The notes under the pieces were generated by a model that worked only from the letters and a program-made list of their open reading frames with translations, was not told the DNA's origin and did no database searches. A stretch of 64,000 bases of DNA from Bolinopsis microptera (Eukaryota; Ctenophora; Tentaculata; Lobata; Bolinopsidae): assembly GCF_026151205.1 (NCBI RefSeq), contig NC_087075.1, positions 7,830,858 through 7,894,857 on the forward strand, in the 5' to 3' direction. Below are positions 38,443 to 49,549 of the stretch, one piece after another (within the stretch, counting starts at the first letter, position 1; each line of letters starts with the position of its first letter). Both the position numbers and the translations under genes were made by a program.

Positions 38443-41400
38443 TCAACAGAAGTAACCAGCCGGTATCTCCGCTTTGTCCCACACTAGCCCTACAGAGACC
38501 CCCTCTCTAGCTGACTTCTCAGCAGCATCAGCTATCTTAGATACAGCACTGGAGTGTAAGTACGTGATGGGTAACTCTCTAGTTCCGTTCACTACATCTG
38601 GAGTAATTAGTAATTAGTAATTGTTAATTAGTGACTAGTAATTGGTAGTAATTATTAATCAGTAATTAGTGCAACTTAGTAATTCATAATTGGTGAGGGC
38701 TAGTTGAGCGCATTTTTGCCACACTTTTGCCACACTTTTGCCACAAATTCAAGACGTCATAACTCAAAGATCTTAGCAGATATCATACTGAAATTTTGAC
38801 AGCAGTTTCTTCCCAAACAGTAATTTGTGACTACAAAATATGAGCTTGATGTGACGCGTAATACCATAGATACAATACCGAACACAAGGAAAAATTTCAA
38901 AACATGTTAGGTCGATTTTTTCAAAAACTGCCCGAACGATTTTTTAAAAACTTCTACAGCAGTTAGATATGCACTATTTAAAGATTATATCAAATTTTTT
39001 TAAATTTCTATGTCTGGAATCAGAGATATAATGTCAAACACAAGAAAATATTTCAAAAATTACTTTGAGTCGCTTATTGCTCAAAACTGGCCCGAACGAT
39101 TTTTTTTAAATTTTGTCAATACCCTTACCACACCTTTTAAGGTGTTCCTGCAAAGTTTAAAGAAATTTCTATGTCTAGGAGCTGAGATATGGCCCCATCC
39201 TTAATTTGCTGTTTTTCGGCCCATATCTCCGGTTCTAAACATCGAATCTCCATAATTTTTGGACAGTCGCCATATTTTAGGGCATTATTGATACCTACCA
39301 AGTTTCAGACAAATTGGTCGCTTGCTTTCGGCGTGGCACCGATTGCGAGTGGCACAAAACTTATTTTTGTGTTTGACTTCATATCTCAGCTCCTAGACAT
39401 AGAAATGTCTTTAAATTTTGCAGGAACACCTCAAAAGGTATGCTAAGGGTACTGAAAAAATTTAAAGAAAATCGTTCGGGCCAGTTTTGAGCAATAAGCG
39501 ACTCAATTTGTGGCAAATTTTGAAATTTTATGTTTTTAGTTGTGCTTTTGAGGCCCTAAGTCTTTTTGCTGCAACATGGAACTTTTTGAGACTCTCAACA
39601 TATTTGCTGAGGTAATTAGACTACTCCTTGAACTCCTAGAGTCCTAGTAGTCGGTATGAACGGTATGGTTTGAGTCGCGAGAAGTTAAAGTTGGTGTAAA
39701 TCTGCGCCGAGGGAGTGTGGCAGATTTGTGGCAGATTTGCGCTCAACTAGTTCTGTAATTGGTAATTAATAAACAATCTTACCAACAAAATGGTCCATTT
39801 CAGCAGCGTAACTCTCTTCGTACCTGCGCGCGCAATAGAACACAGTTAGCATTATTAATAGCAACACAGCCGAAGAGTTAAATGCAGAATCATGCATACA
39901 TAGTGAGTTTAAAGTGGAAACCAAATAAAAAGCATTTTCTCACCTAGAAGGAAAAGAGTGGTATATAGGAACAGAACTAGATCCACTACTGGTACTGTAA
40001 ACTGCCGTGTTAGGTTTACCATTGTTAGCTTCATACATTGCCTTCATACCAAACACTTCTAGGCGCTGGTCGTAACCGTACGCAGCGAATCTGTTGACGT
40101 TTATTATTCCTAGCGTTCCTGAGAGTAATTAGTAATTAGTAATTAGTAATCATACTTGAGATGTGTTCAGTAGGAATGTAAGAGCGTGCCAATGCCGACT
40201 AATAACTAATTACTAATAACAGCTGTAATATGGAAAACTGACCAGATGGGTATGTAAGGGTTGTGACAACGTTATCATAGTCACCAATCTCAGCTATTTC
40301 TGGAATCTGTGCATTGGCGATCGTGTGGACCTGCAATTTAAGTTGGTCACCGAAGAAAAATTCTGTGAAAAATGTCACATTTTGTTTTAATTTTTCAAAG
40401 CCTTCTCCGGAAATCTGACAGACTGCAGTACCTTAAACGTGTCTTCTGGAAATATCATAATATTTGAACCTGGAATGAACAGAAATGGGAAAACATGATT
40501 TTCCACTTGTAATGCTTTCTCTGGGATGCTTTCTCCGGCCAGAATCAAACTTCAAGTACCTCAATAACTGTGTCTCATACCATCTGAATGATAACTAACC
40601 TGAACTGGCAACTCTCCAAGTACCCAACACTGCATGTCTATATCATGAACCATACAATCGTGAAATATTCCTCCTGATATCTTGAGATAGTCAAGAGAGG
40701 GTAGCGGGCTGTCACGTGATATACTCTTTATTATCTGGATGTGCCCTGCTTCTCCTGAAATATAATATTATGAAACTCATTGTACCAGTCAGCTTAACTG
40801 ATATCAAAAGTCGGTCATACATCCATATCCCAATAGCACTGTCGCGGCACTCTCGTGGCACTATTCCTGGTTATGTTTGGACTGTTCCTTTGAATTGGCA
40901 GCAAGCCAAACACAGATATAAAATGTTCTAGAATATCACAAATACCTAAAAATCAATGTCACACACAGCCACATACCTCTTCTGACCCTAGTCTGAATAT
41001 CAGCGAAAGTAGGATCGTATCTCCTCTGAAACCCGCAGAACAGAGGTTTACCCACCCTCTCAGCTGTCATGTAACAAGTTTTAGTGTCCTCTGGAGTTTC
41101 GCCTATTGGTTTCTCGCTGAAAACTGCTTTTCCTGGAGACAGTGTTATGTTACCACCTGGTTACCACCTAGTTACCACCTAGTTACCACCTAGTTACCAC
41201 CTAGTTACCACCAGAACAGAGGTTTACCCACCCTCTCAGCTGTCATGTAACAAGTTTTAGTGTCCTCTGGAGTTTCGCCTATTGGTTTCTCGCTGAAAAC
41301 TGCTTTACCTGGAGACAATGTTACTGAAGGGAGTTGGGACAAACTCTAAAGAGGAACTGCGAACCCTGACAGGGATATATTATGGAGGGGGTTATCTGGC

Positions 41401-43263
41401 GTACATCGGACTTAGTTCCGTTATAGTAGTAGTGTTATAGTAATGTTATGGGAGTCGGCTCACTAGAAACATTTTTAACCAACTAATTTCATGTTGTATT
41501 TATTGTTGTTGTATATATATTTTTTTTATTGAAATCTTTCAATTATTATCATCAGAATTTATTACAATATCAATGTTGTATAGAATTTCTAAAAACTAGC
41601 AGGAACCCGTCTAACCCTAAAGTGGTGTCAAGACTCGAGAGACTAAAATAATTATTACCTATTTAATTCGCGTTTTTGACACCACTTGAGAGTCCAAATT
41701 TTGGGCACTAAAATTATTATTCCTTGGCCAATTTTTTATTTTTTCATGCTGATTTGAAGGCCATTAAAGCATTTGACCCAGTCAAAAAAGTTTCAGTTGT
41801 ATATGTTTTACGGTTTTTGCGGAAAGTCGCGTTAAATTGATGCCGTGGTGTCAGTAAAATGGCATGGATATATACACATTTCCTCCACAGCCCCTTCATT
41901 TTCACTTTTTCTTTACACTCATCAAACACCTTAATGGTAACGGATTTTCTATTTGGATTTCGGACTTTGACCTTTAGCTATGCTGATCTGACATTATCTC
42001 ACTGTAATATAGATCTATTTTTTGTAAACCTTGTAAACCTTGTAAACCTTGTAAACCTATACACATATATATATCGTCTCGCTTTATATATAGTAAGATG
42101 GACTAGAGAAACCAAGAAATGCCTTGACAAGTGTACAGCGATGATAACAATCAGGGGACACCAATACACCCAAATAACCAAACAAAAGGCCTCGAGAGAC
42201 CTGATGAAAAGTCGAGCAATTACATTGGGCCCCAAGTGCAGAAGGAGAAAAATGGGCAAATAATACGAGCTGTGACCTTAGGAGGCATTTCTAGGTTTTT
42301 AAGAATAATGGCCACAACCCAGAAATTCTCAATTACAATTGGCTGATTTGTAATATTTCCAATGGAATGAAGTTTTAACGATAAAATTTAAATAATTGAA
42401 TATCAAAAGTCAAGGTAATTCTATAACCAAATAATACTGCAATGAGACATCTTTATTAATAATCTCACCTGCCTCCAGACACAGCAGAATGATATCCTTG
42501 TGAGTAAAGGTAGGGGTACATATAACACACGCGTTCAGCTCGGGGTCTGATAACATCTCAGCTGCTTGATCCGGGTGAACTATTTCAGTGCTGCTACCAC
42601 ATACTGACTGTATCTGCCAGGGGTGTATTCTGTTAAATTAAATAGAATAATTAATTAATTCTAACATTTATTACATGCTTCGATAATCGACATTAAAATA
42701 TACCCGATGAAAATGTACATTTAAATTTATACAGAGGATAGTTCTAGTTATTTATTTGTTCTTCTGCGACTAATTCACGGAACTCCAGATGTGTTTGTAT
42801 TTGTAATGACTTACAAGAAAGGATGATACAATCCAGAAAATGTTAGCTTATCATTAAATTATTGAAAAAATTTAAATGTTTTAATTTTAAAAACCTGGTC
42901 CCATTTGTTTTGATCACTTTCAACAACATATCTCAGGTTGATACTTGAATGTGCCTTTAAGTTCCCCAAGTGAATACCCCCTGAAAACAGTACTAGTAAT
43001 CGTATCAAACTATTATTGTTGATGACTGCAATGCCTAAAATGGAGAATATTTAAAATGAATATTTAAAACTTGAATACTATAAATTAAACATGAACTAAC
43101 CAGCTCTTCCCACCCCAAAGAGGGCCATGGTAACAGGTCTCCTGCTAGAAACACTCCCAGAGACTGTATCCAGAAACTTCTGGTACTTCAGATCAGATGG
43201 GTCGTGCTCTCTCTCCTCCCTTTTAACGTAGGGGGACTCAGTTTTGAAACTTACTGTTGCCAT
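38443..43263 (-). CDS. Gfo/Idh/MocA-family oxidoreductase, inositol 2-dehydrogenase-like (9 exons)
   Basis: Exons: 43101-43263, 42895-42980, 42469-42613, 40977-41132, 40600-40754, 40243-40330, 39944-40118, 39783-39823 and 38443-38597. All introns are GT-AG with agreeing phases; 1164 nt, 387 residues. Residues ~1-45 are an extra N-terminal extension. The Rossmann motif ALFGVGRAG (50-55) binds NAD(P). FSEKPIGE holds the catalytic Lys139, and GGIFHDCMVHDIDM holds Asp216 and His220, matching the Lys/Asp/His triad known in Bacillus IolG. Later blocks (GTLGIINVNRFAAYGYDQRLEVFG, then YEESYAAEMDHFV) are typical of the C-terminal domain. Probably a cytosolic NAD-dependent polyol/inositol oxidase. The large introns 3 and 8 hold repeats. 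Confidence 0.9.
38700..39750. mobile_element. Foldback MITE in intron 8 of the oxidoreductase gene
   Basis: The ends CTAGTTGAGCGCA and TGCGCTCAACTAG are inverse. Inside, ~130-bp arms (about 39062-39192 and 39377-39512) are inverted copies sharing CAAAACTGGCCCGAACGATT and the CTAGGAGCTGAGATAT block. No transposase; target duplication not identified. It accounts for most of the 1.2-kb intron. Confidence 0.75.
41153..41211 (+). repeat. GTTACCACCTA 11-mer tandem array
   Basis: About five copies, lying exactly between exon 4 and its partial duplicate. Confidence 0.9.
41212..41320 (-). pseudogene. Partial duplicate of oxidoreductase exon 4 in intron 3
   Basis: Repeats the 5' two thirds of exon 4 (41038-41145) with very few changes. 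It keeps the acceptor CATTGTCTCCAG and the catalytic FSEKPIGE codons in frame, but the part after LFC is replaced by the 11-mer array, so the normal donor is missing. The first G-K codon remains valid (GGT AAA). A weak donor (CTG|GTGGTA) is the only way it could be used. Confidence 0.8.
41594..42101 (+). repeat. Dispersed repeat Y, copy 1 (with extra internal segment)
   Basis: Starts AACTAGCAGGAACCCGTC and ends CGCTTTATATATAGTAAGATGG. It matches 45360-45681 except for ~190 extra bases that include a short TTGTAAACC array. Located in intron 3 of the oxidoreductase gene. Confidence 0.85.
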
Positions 43264-43694
43264 CTGAGCAGTTTTATAGTATTAATGCCTTGAACTGTAG
43301 TGTTATTACAGTAGAAACTCTGTAAATTACAGTGTATTACAGAGTCTGTAATACAAGGCCTGAAAAATGAACGGTATAGAAAAAACCAGAGATATGAGAT
43401 CTGATAAATCACATTTCTTGCACGAACTGGCCAAACACTGGCTAATTAATTAAATATTTATGTACAGGCTCTACTATACAATAAGTTGTGATTTAAAAAT
43501 ATGTCTAGTAAGAAATGATATGATGATATAATTCGATTGACATATTTATGAAAGGCTGTTGGCTGCGTGCATAACATTCAATAGTTCAATTAAATAATTA
43601 ATTGAATAATTGATTGAACGTAGGCGAAGCACTGAATAAGCAGCTGTGACTATCATTTGTATAGAGGAGTAATACTATAGCAAGTAAATCCCGA
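43264..43694 (-). other. 5' flank of the oxidoreductase gene
   Basis: AT-rich region that should hold the promoter and 5' UTR. No clear TATA box could be singled out. Confidence 0.4.
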
Positions 43695-44670
43695 AGTAGA
43701 AGCTCAAAGTAAGCACGATTACGGAGTACAGACGAAGTATATCTAGAAGCTCAAAGTAAGCACGATTACGGAGTACAGACTACGGACGAGGTAAATCTAG
43801 AAGCTCAAAGTAAGCACGATTACGGAGTACAGACTACGGACGAGGTAAATCTAGAAGCTCAAAGTAAGCACGATTACGGAGTACAGACGAAGTATATCTA
43901 GAAGCTCAAAGTAAGCACGATTACGGAGTACAGACGAAATATATCTAGAAGCTCAAAGTAAGCACGATTACGGAGTACAGACTACGGACGAGGTAAATCT
44001 AGAAGCTCAAAGTAAGCACGATTACGGAGTACAGACTACGGACGAGGTAAATCTAGAAGCTCAAAGTAAGCACGATTACGGAGTACAGACTACGGACGAG
44101 GTAGATCTAGAAGCTCAAAGTAAGCACGATTACGGAGTACAGACTACGGACGAGGTAGATCTAGAAGCTCAAAGTAAGCACGATTACGGAGTACAGACTA
44201 CGGACGAGGTAGATCTAGAAGCTCAAAGTAAGCACGATTACGGATAACGGAGTACAGACTACGGACGAGGTAGATCTAGAAGCTCAAAGTAAGCACGATT
44301 ACGGAGTACAGACTACGGACGAGGTAGATCTAAAAGCTCAAAGTAAGCACGATTACGGAGTACAGACTACGGACGAGGTAGATCTAGAAGCTCAAAGTAA
44401 GCACGATTACGGAGTACAGACTACGGACGAGGTAGATCTAGAAGCTCAAAGTAAGCACGATTACGGAGTACCGACTACGGACGAGGTAGATCTAGAAGCT
44501 CAAAGTAAGCACGATTACGGAGTACAGAGTACAGACGAGGTAGATCTAGAAGCTCAAAGTAAGCACGATTACGGAGTACAGACGAGGTAGATCTAGAAGC
44601 TCAAAGTAAGCACGATTACGGAGTACAGACGAGGTAGATCTAGAAGCTCAAAGTAAGCACGATTACGGAC
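43695..44670 (+). repeat. ~54-bp minisatellite, about 19 units
   Basis: The unit contains AGAAGCTCAAAGTAAGCACG, ATTACGGAGTACAGAC, TACGGACGAGG and TAGATCT. Units come in a long form (with ACTACGGACGAGG) and short forms (ACGAAG or ACGAGG only), and an AGATCT variant spreads through the right half. No open frame spans the array. Confidence 0.92.
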
Positions 44671-45359
44671 GTAACAACTGGTTACTACTACTAAGTCTAC
44701 ACTCGCACTCTACAACTATCCAATAAAGAGGAGGAACTGAGCAAAGGAAAACTCAGGAGATTGAATTATAATTGAATTACACAGTATGTAGCACTGTACA
44801 GTGTACAGTATAGTATGTAGCAGTGAATACAAATACCATCTTCTCTCTATCTACCGATCCCACCTATTAACAAATTACATTCCTAATTTCCTACATTACA
44901 AAACCACGTGACGTGTTGAGAGATAAAGTAGGAACAGTCGGGAAAGCATCTAACAGTTCAAAGTGCTGGTAGAAAAGACACATGTGCAATCAGCAACTGC
45001 ACAATACCACGGCGGTTCAGAGCTGATGTCAAACAAAGCACAAATAAGTTCTCATCTCATTATTATATATCGACTGTGAGAGATTGTTTTTTTCTATTTT
45101 TTTGAGAGAGAGAAAGGCTGGACCTGGATTGCCCATAAGAGGATAACATGAAGACGCTTTGCCTACATCTAGGGTGTGGCAACCCTCCAAGGAGATGATG
45201 CCGGGGAAATCTAATGGAAAATGAGAGGAGAGTAGCATGTAGAATGAAGAGGAATTATAAGATGCCCCGAAGCTGAGATGTTAAAACCAATAGAAACCAA
45301 TAATAACAACAAGTCTATGTAGCACACCAGCCAATTAAAGCTGACACTGACATGAAATA
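44671..45359 (+). other. Unassigned stretch
   Basis: No recognised gene. A 69-codon minus-strand frame at 45029-45238 has no recognisable domain and was not called. Confidence 0.4.
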
Positions 45360-45681
45360 AACTAGCAGGAACCCGTCTAACCCTAAAGTGGTGTCAAGAC
45401 TCAAGAGACTAAAATAATTATTACCTATTTAATTCGCGTTTTTGACACCACTTGGGGGTCCAAATTTTGGGCTCTAAAACTCCTATTTCTTGTCCAATTT
45501 TTTATTTTTTCATGCTGATTTGAAGGCCATTAAAGCATTTGACCCAGTCAAAAAAGTTTCAGTTGTATATCTTTTACGGTTTTTGCGGAAAGTCGTGTTA
45601 AAGTTGATGCCGTGGTGTCAGTAAAATGGCACGGATAAATAAATATATATATATCGTCTCGCTTTATATATAGTAAGATGG
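45360..45681 (+). repeat. Dispersed repeat Y, copy 2
   Basis: The shorter version of the repeat at 41594; both share the ends AACTAGCAGG and GTAAGATGG and differ by scattered substitutions. Confidence 0.85.
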
Positions 45682-48600
45682 TTTCATGAGGAAGGCTAAT
45701 CCAGGTCTGATAGAGCAAGAATGTGAGTTAGATAACGCAACGCAGCTCAGTGAGATATCACTACAAATACACTGGATATCTTGTACGCGACTACTACTAC
45801 TACTACTAGTTACTACTACTACTACTACAAGTACAAGAAAGCGCAACTAATACTATACTATACTAGTACAAGTACAAGAAAGCAGGAGTAATGTAAACAC
45901 ACACCTCCTAGTAAGATAACCCTCTACTCTGACTCATCCCGTACAGCAGCTCATACACAGCTCATACACAGCTCATACAGGGAGATACAGGGAGATCTAA
46001 TCTAATTTAGTGTCTAATGATCAGAGTGCTGAGAGTTGAGACAAAGTTAACCGGTTAAGATCAAAATATCACGTAACACGTTCCTCCTTCTTTAGAATTA
46101 AACAATTTAACTGAAGTCTTTCGTATAATTTATTAGCCCGAGTAGTCCTCATTCTCCTCACGTCCTAAGATTGCGTTTCTTTTGTCTCGTATTATATATA
46201 ACGGACAGTGGGAAAATTATATCAGAAAATTATATTAGTGCCGGAGGATTGGTCGTGAACTACTAACACAAGTGATAAGATACATTTAACGGCTATATTA
46301 TATACTGTCTAGTAGTCTCTATATCACAATAATAATAATATAGTGATACAGGATATAGTGAATATATCGCTCTGTGTGTAACATTCCAGTACATTGTGTG
46401 AAACTGTGGGATACATTTAAAATTTGGAAGTATGTAGGACCCGCAGGGGTCGATATTAGAAGAGTGAAAACTACCCTTTGGAACTTTGGGGCAGACGTTT
46501 GTCACACTAATGTCGCAGTATTCGTGAAATTGAATCAAGGGTTTTCTTGCTCAGTGTGTCCGTAAAAATTTGAATGCAAGTACCACTACTTTGATGCTGA
46601 CCCAAATTATTACTAAATATTCTAAAACATTTTAACTGCAGTTGTACAGAACTCTTAATGCTTAATAAATACCCTTGGAGCTTGCAGGTACCACCCGTAT
46701 CTACACTCAGTATTTAGTTGGATAATTTTCCAATACGAGATTGGGGACGAGTTCTATAACCAACCAACCAAGATTTTCTATAAATTTCACACGAGTATGG
46801 TTACTCCTCGTGGGTTACTACAGATTGCAGTTATGGTAAATAATCGTAGAAACGATTGAAGGAAACTAAAGAAATAATAATTGGAAGAGTAAAATAAAAA
46901 CAAAGTAAATAACTAACACAACCTACGTGAGTATGTGAAGCAACGATTTGGTCTCGTCTTGAAAGCTGTTGTGACGGATGTTACTGAGGACACGGGGTGT
47001 TATTAGGGATTTGTAACACAGTTAGGTGGGTTAATACAAATAGAACACTGTTATAATGAATCAATAATCTCAAGAAAGTGGGTTACATATAATTATAATA
47101 ATATAACACAATGCACTCTTATACTCTTTATAACCCCCCTATTCCTAATTATTTATCATAACTAATAAAACAACTACTTACACTAAAATAACACACCATA
47201 CTCATTACTCATGTTTCCTCCTTGGTCGAAAAGTCCCCCTCACTGTATGTATCAATTATGGGAGAAGCAGGTTTGTGAGCGAGTTTTGGATATGTCTTCA
47301 CAGCAGCTGCAGCTTAATTATTTTCATTGTCCTCCAAATATAAATATCTGATAGTCATGCAATTTTTCTGAAAAGTTTAGAAATTTATAGGTTTTGACGT
47401 TTCTGATCCCGATTTCGAAGTCTGATCTTACTCCTCCATATATCATCTTAAAATCGATGCTTCCCTTTTGCGATGTGATCTCATAAGGCAGGCCCCGGCC
47501 TTCCCTTTGCAATGCACGCTAGCTTGGAAGCAGGGAGCCTGCCTTGAGCCCCTTGAGAGGTATGTATCAAGAATGACTCTGACGAAATTAGCCAGATATC
47601 AAATCAATTCCTAAATATCATCACTATCACAATGAATAACCTGGCTGGACGGAGTCAGCATACACCTCCGACTGCCACTTTAGAAATTGGAGTGCGCCAC
47701 ACATCTGGCCTAAGAATGCTGTTTCCTGATTCTATCTGTCGAAATGTGAAATCATGGTGAATATCGATATAAACACCAATAAATACCTTTAATTATTGTT
47801 TAACTGATATCATTCAATTAGTAACCCAAAGAGATATTCCTAGGATACGATAAGTAAGGCATTTTGGACATAAAAGGCTAGTCTCACAGCTGATTTGGTG
47901 ACCTTAGACCATTTTTTTTCAGCTCTAACATGATTGCATTGTTTTGCCAGACAAATGAGCCATAGAAAAGAGAATAAAAATCGTAGTTTTGACCAACCTC
48001 AGCAAGACTTTCTGGTTCATCCCCCTATTACAGTTTGTATACAAACCCAGCAGTAGATTAGCCTCTTATCTACATCCTAGCTATGCTGCTCGTTCCTTTC
48101 AAAGGTTATTCCAAGCATACGATAAGGGAACAGCTGCAACTCATGTTTTATTGAAATTAAATCAGATTGTTGTTGACAAGCTGGACCTCAATTTGGTCAT
48201 TGGTGCACACTACCAACGATGAAGACAACGGTGACGATGTATATGATGCCAACAAAGTAGAGGATGTAGGACGAGAACGTAGAAAAAGGAGGAGAAAGGA
48301 AGAAGAATGAAGATAAGATTCCATTTTAATTTACTATGATAAATTGATTGTAATATAAAAATTAAACACACAATTATATCCATTACTCCAGCAGTGATAA
48401 CACGTTATATCGAATCAGATTATATATTTTTATAGGAGAAGAAAATATCGCAATTGGGTAAAATTGTGAGGGTAGGAAAAAAATTGATCATAGTCCATGA
48501 TGAGTCTCAGGCCATGAATGAAAGTGGAAAGGCGACAGTGAGGTCAAAGCAAAAACTAAAACTTTTTTGAATATTTAGTATGTATATAATCACAAGGTGA

Positions 48601-49135
48601 TTCATAATTGCACTACTAAACTTTGTTCCTGCTTTAGTTTGAAGTGAAAGATACTAGCCTACACCCCATAAAATGTTTAAGTGCCACTGTAAACCTGTAA
48701 GACGCAGATGATTGAACCCTTAATCACACTTTAACATCCATTACGGCTTTTATTTTCAATTTTGCAAAGCACTACCCCAATATTTGGTAGCGCTCGATTT
48801 TAAAAGATTTTAAAACGCGCGGCGCGATTTCATTTTTGCCAAATGTTAGTGACCTGGAAACGCGTTTATATTTTTCAATATATAACTATGCTGGCTTAAA
48901 AATTTTTTTAAAAATTTTTGATGAAGCTTGTATTGATATCATAAATTTATATGATTGATACATCAAGCAAATGTAAAAATTATGATTTTAGCTTATAGTT
49001 TAGTTGCAATTTTTATGCAATTTTAATAAAATGGAAATGTCTGATTTTAACGGCTACGTTTTCTTTCCACAACTTTTAAAAACAGCAACTAACAACTTTT
49101 TGATTGTTGATATATAACGGATGATATTCACTTGT
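45682..49135 (+). other. Long unassigned stretch
   Basis: Contains an ACT-triplet tract (~45787-45835), AT-rich sequence and several weak frames. The only one worth noting is 47989-48222 (+): after an acceptor-like CCCCTATTACAG at ~48035 it reads FVYKPSSRLASYLHPSYAAR and stops. A frame beside it continues to TGA at 48308 with DEDNGDDVYDANK and RKRRRKEEE, so a terminal exon with an acidic/basic tail is possible but unproven. No RNA genes recognised. Confidence 0.35.
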
Positions 49136-49145
49136 CCCAAGACTG

Positions 49146-49518
49146 GCTCTTACTAATTCGCTTGCCCAAAAATTTCACGTGACGTTGGTTTTTATGGTTT
49201 TGCAGCCGTACAAAACGGTTTTACATAAACCCTAATCCCAACCCTAACCCTAACCATAACCCCGAAGCTAACCATAACCCTTACCACAACCCTAACCCTA
49301 ACCCGGGCCCTAAACAATCGAATTCGTATTTTACTAGCCTGTCACGTGACCAAAACGGTTTTTTGCCCATAACTCTCCAGGGAAGCATTTTAACCCTACG
49401 TCATGGGGGTTGATTCGGAATCAGCGTCCAAAATACACCGATCTAGATTACTTTCATGCCTAAAGAGCCTTTTCACAAGAATTTTCTTAAAATTTGGGCA
49501 AGCGATTTAGTAAGAGCG
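49146..49518. mobile_element. MITE with telomere-like tract and 10-bp target duplication
   Basis: The inverted ends GCTCTTACTAATTCGCTTGCCC and GGGCAAGCGATTTAGTAAGAGC are flanked by CCCAAGACTG on both sides (49136-49145, 49519-49528). Inside, 49231-49313 is a degenerate AACCCT/AACCAT array. A 9-10 bp duplication fits MULE-type elements. No ORF. Confidence 0.8.
49231..49313 (+). repeat. Interstitial telomere-like (AACCCT)n tract
   Basis: Thirteen or so hexamer-like units, several exact CCCTAA, others CATAAC or CCCGAAG variants. Confidence 0.8.
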
Positions 49519-49549
49519 CCCAAGACTGTCAAATTAGATGTATAGGATA

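Noticed and set aside
38700-39750. Frames of 64-85 codons inside the intron
   Set aside because: They lie in the arms of the foldback element and are inverse copies of each other.
41859-42346. Frames of 61-134 codons in intron 3
   Set aside because: Located in repeat Y with its short tandem array; no domain and no splice support.
43695-44670. Regular repeats taken for a CRISPR or a coding repeat
   Set aside because: Contiguous minisatellite units without spacers; unit length varies and no frame is kept.
46293-46565. Overlapping frames on both strands
   Set aside because: Short, no domain, mutually overlapping; nothing favours either.
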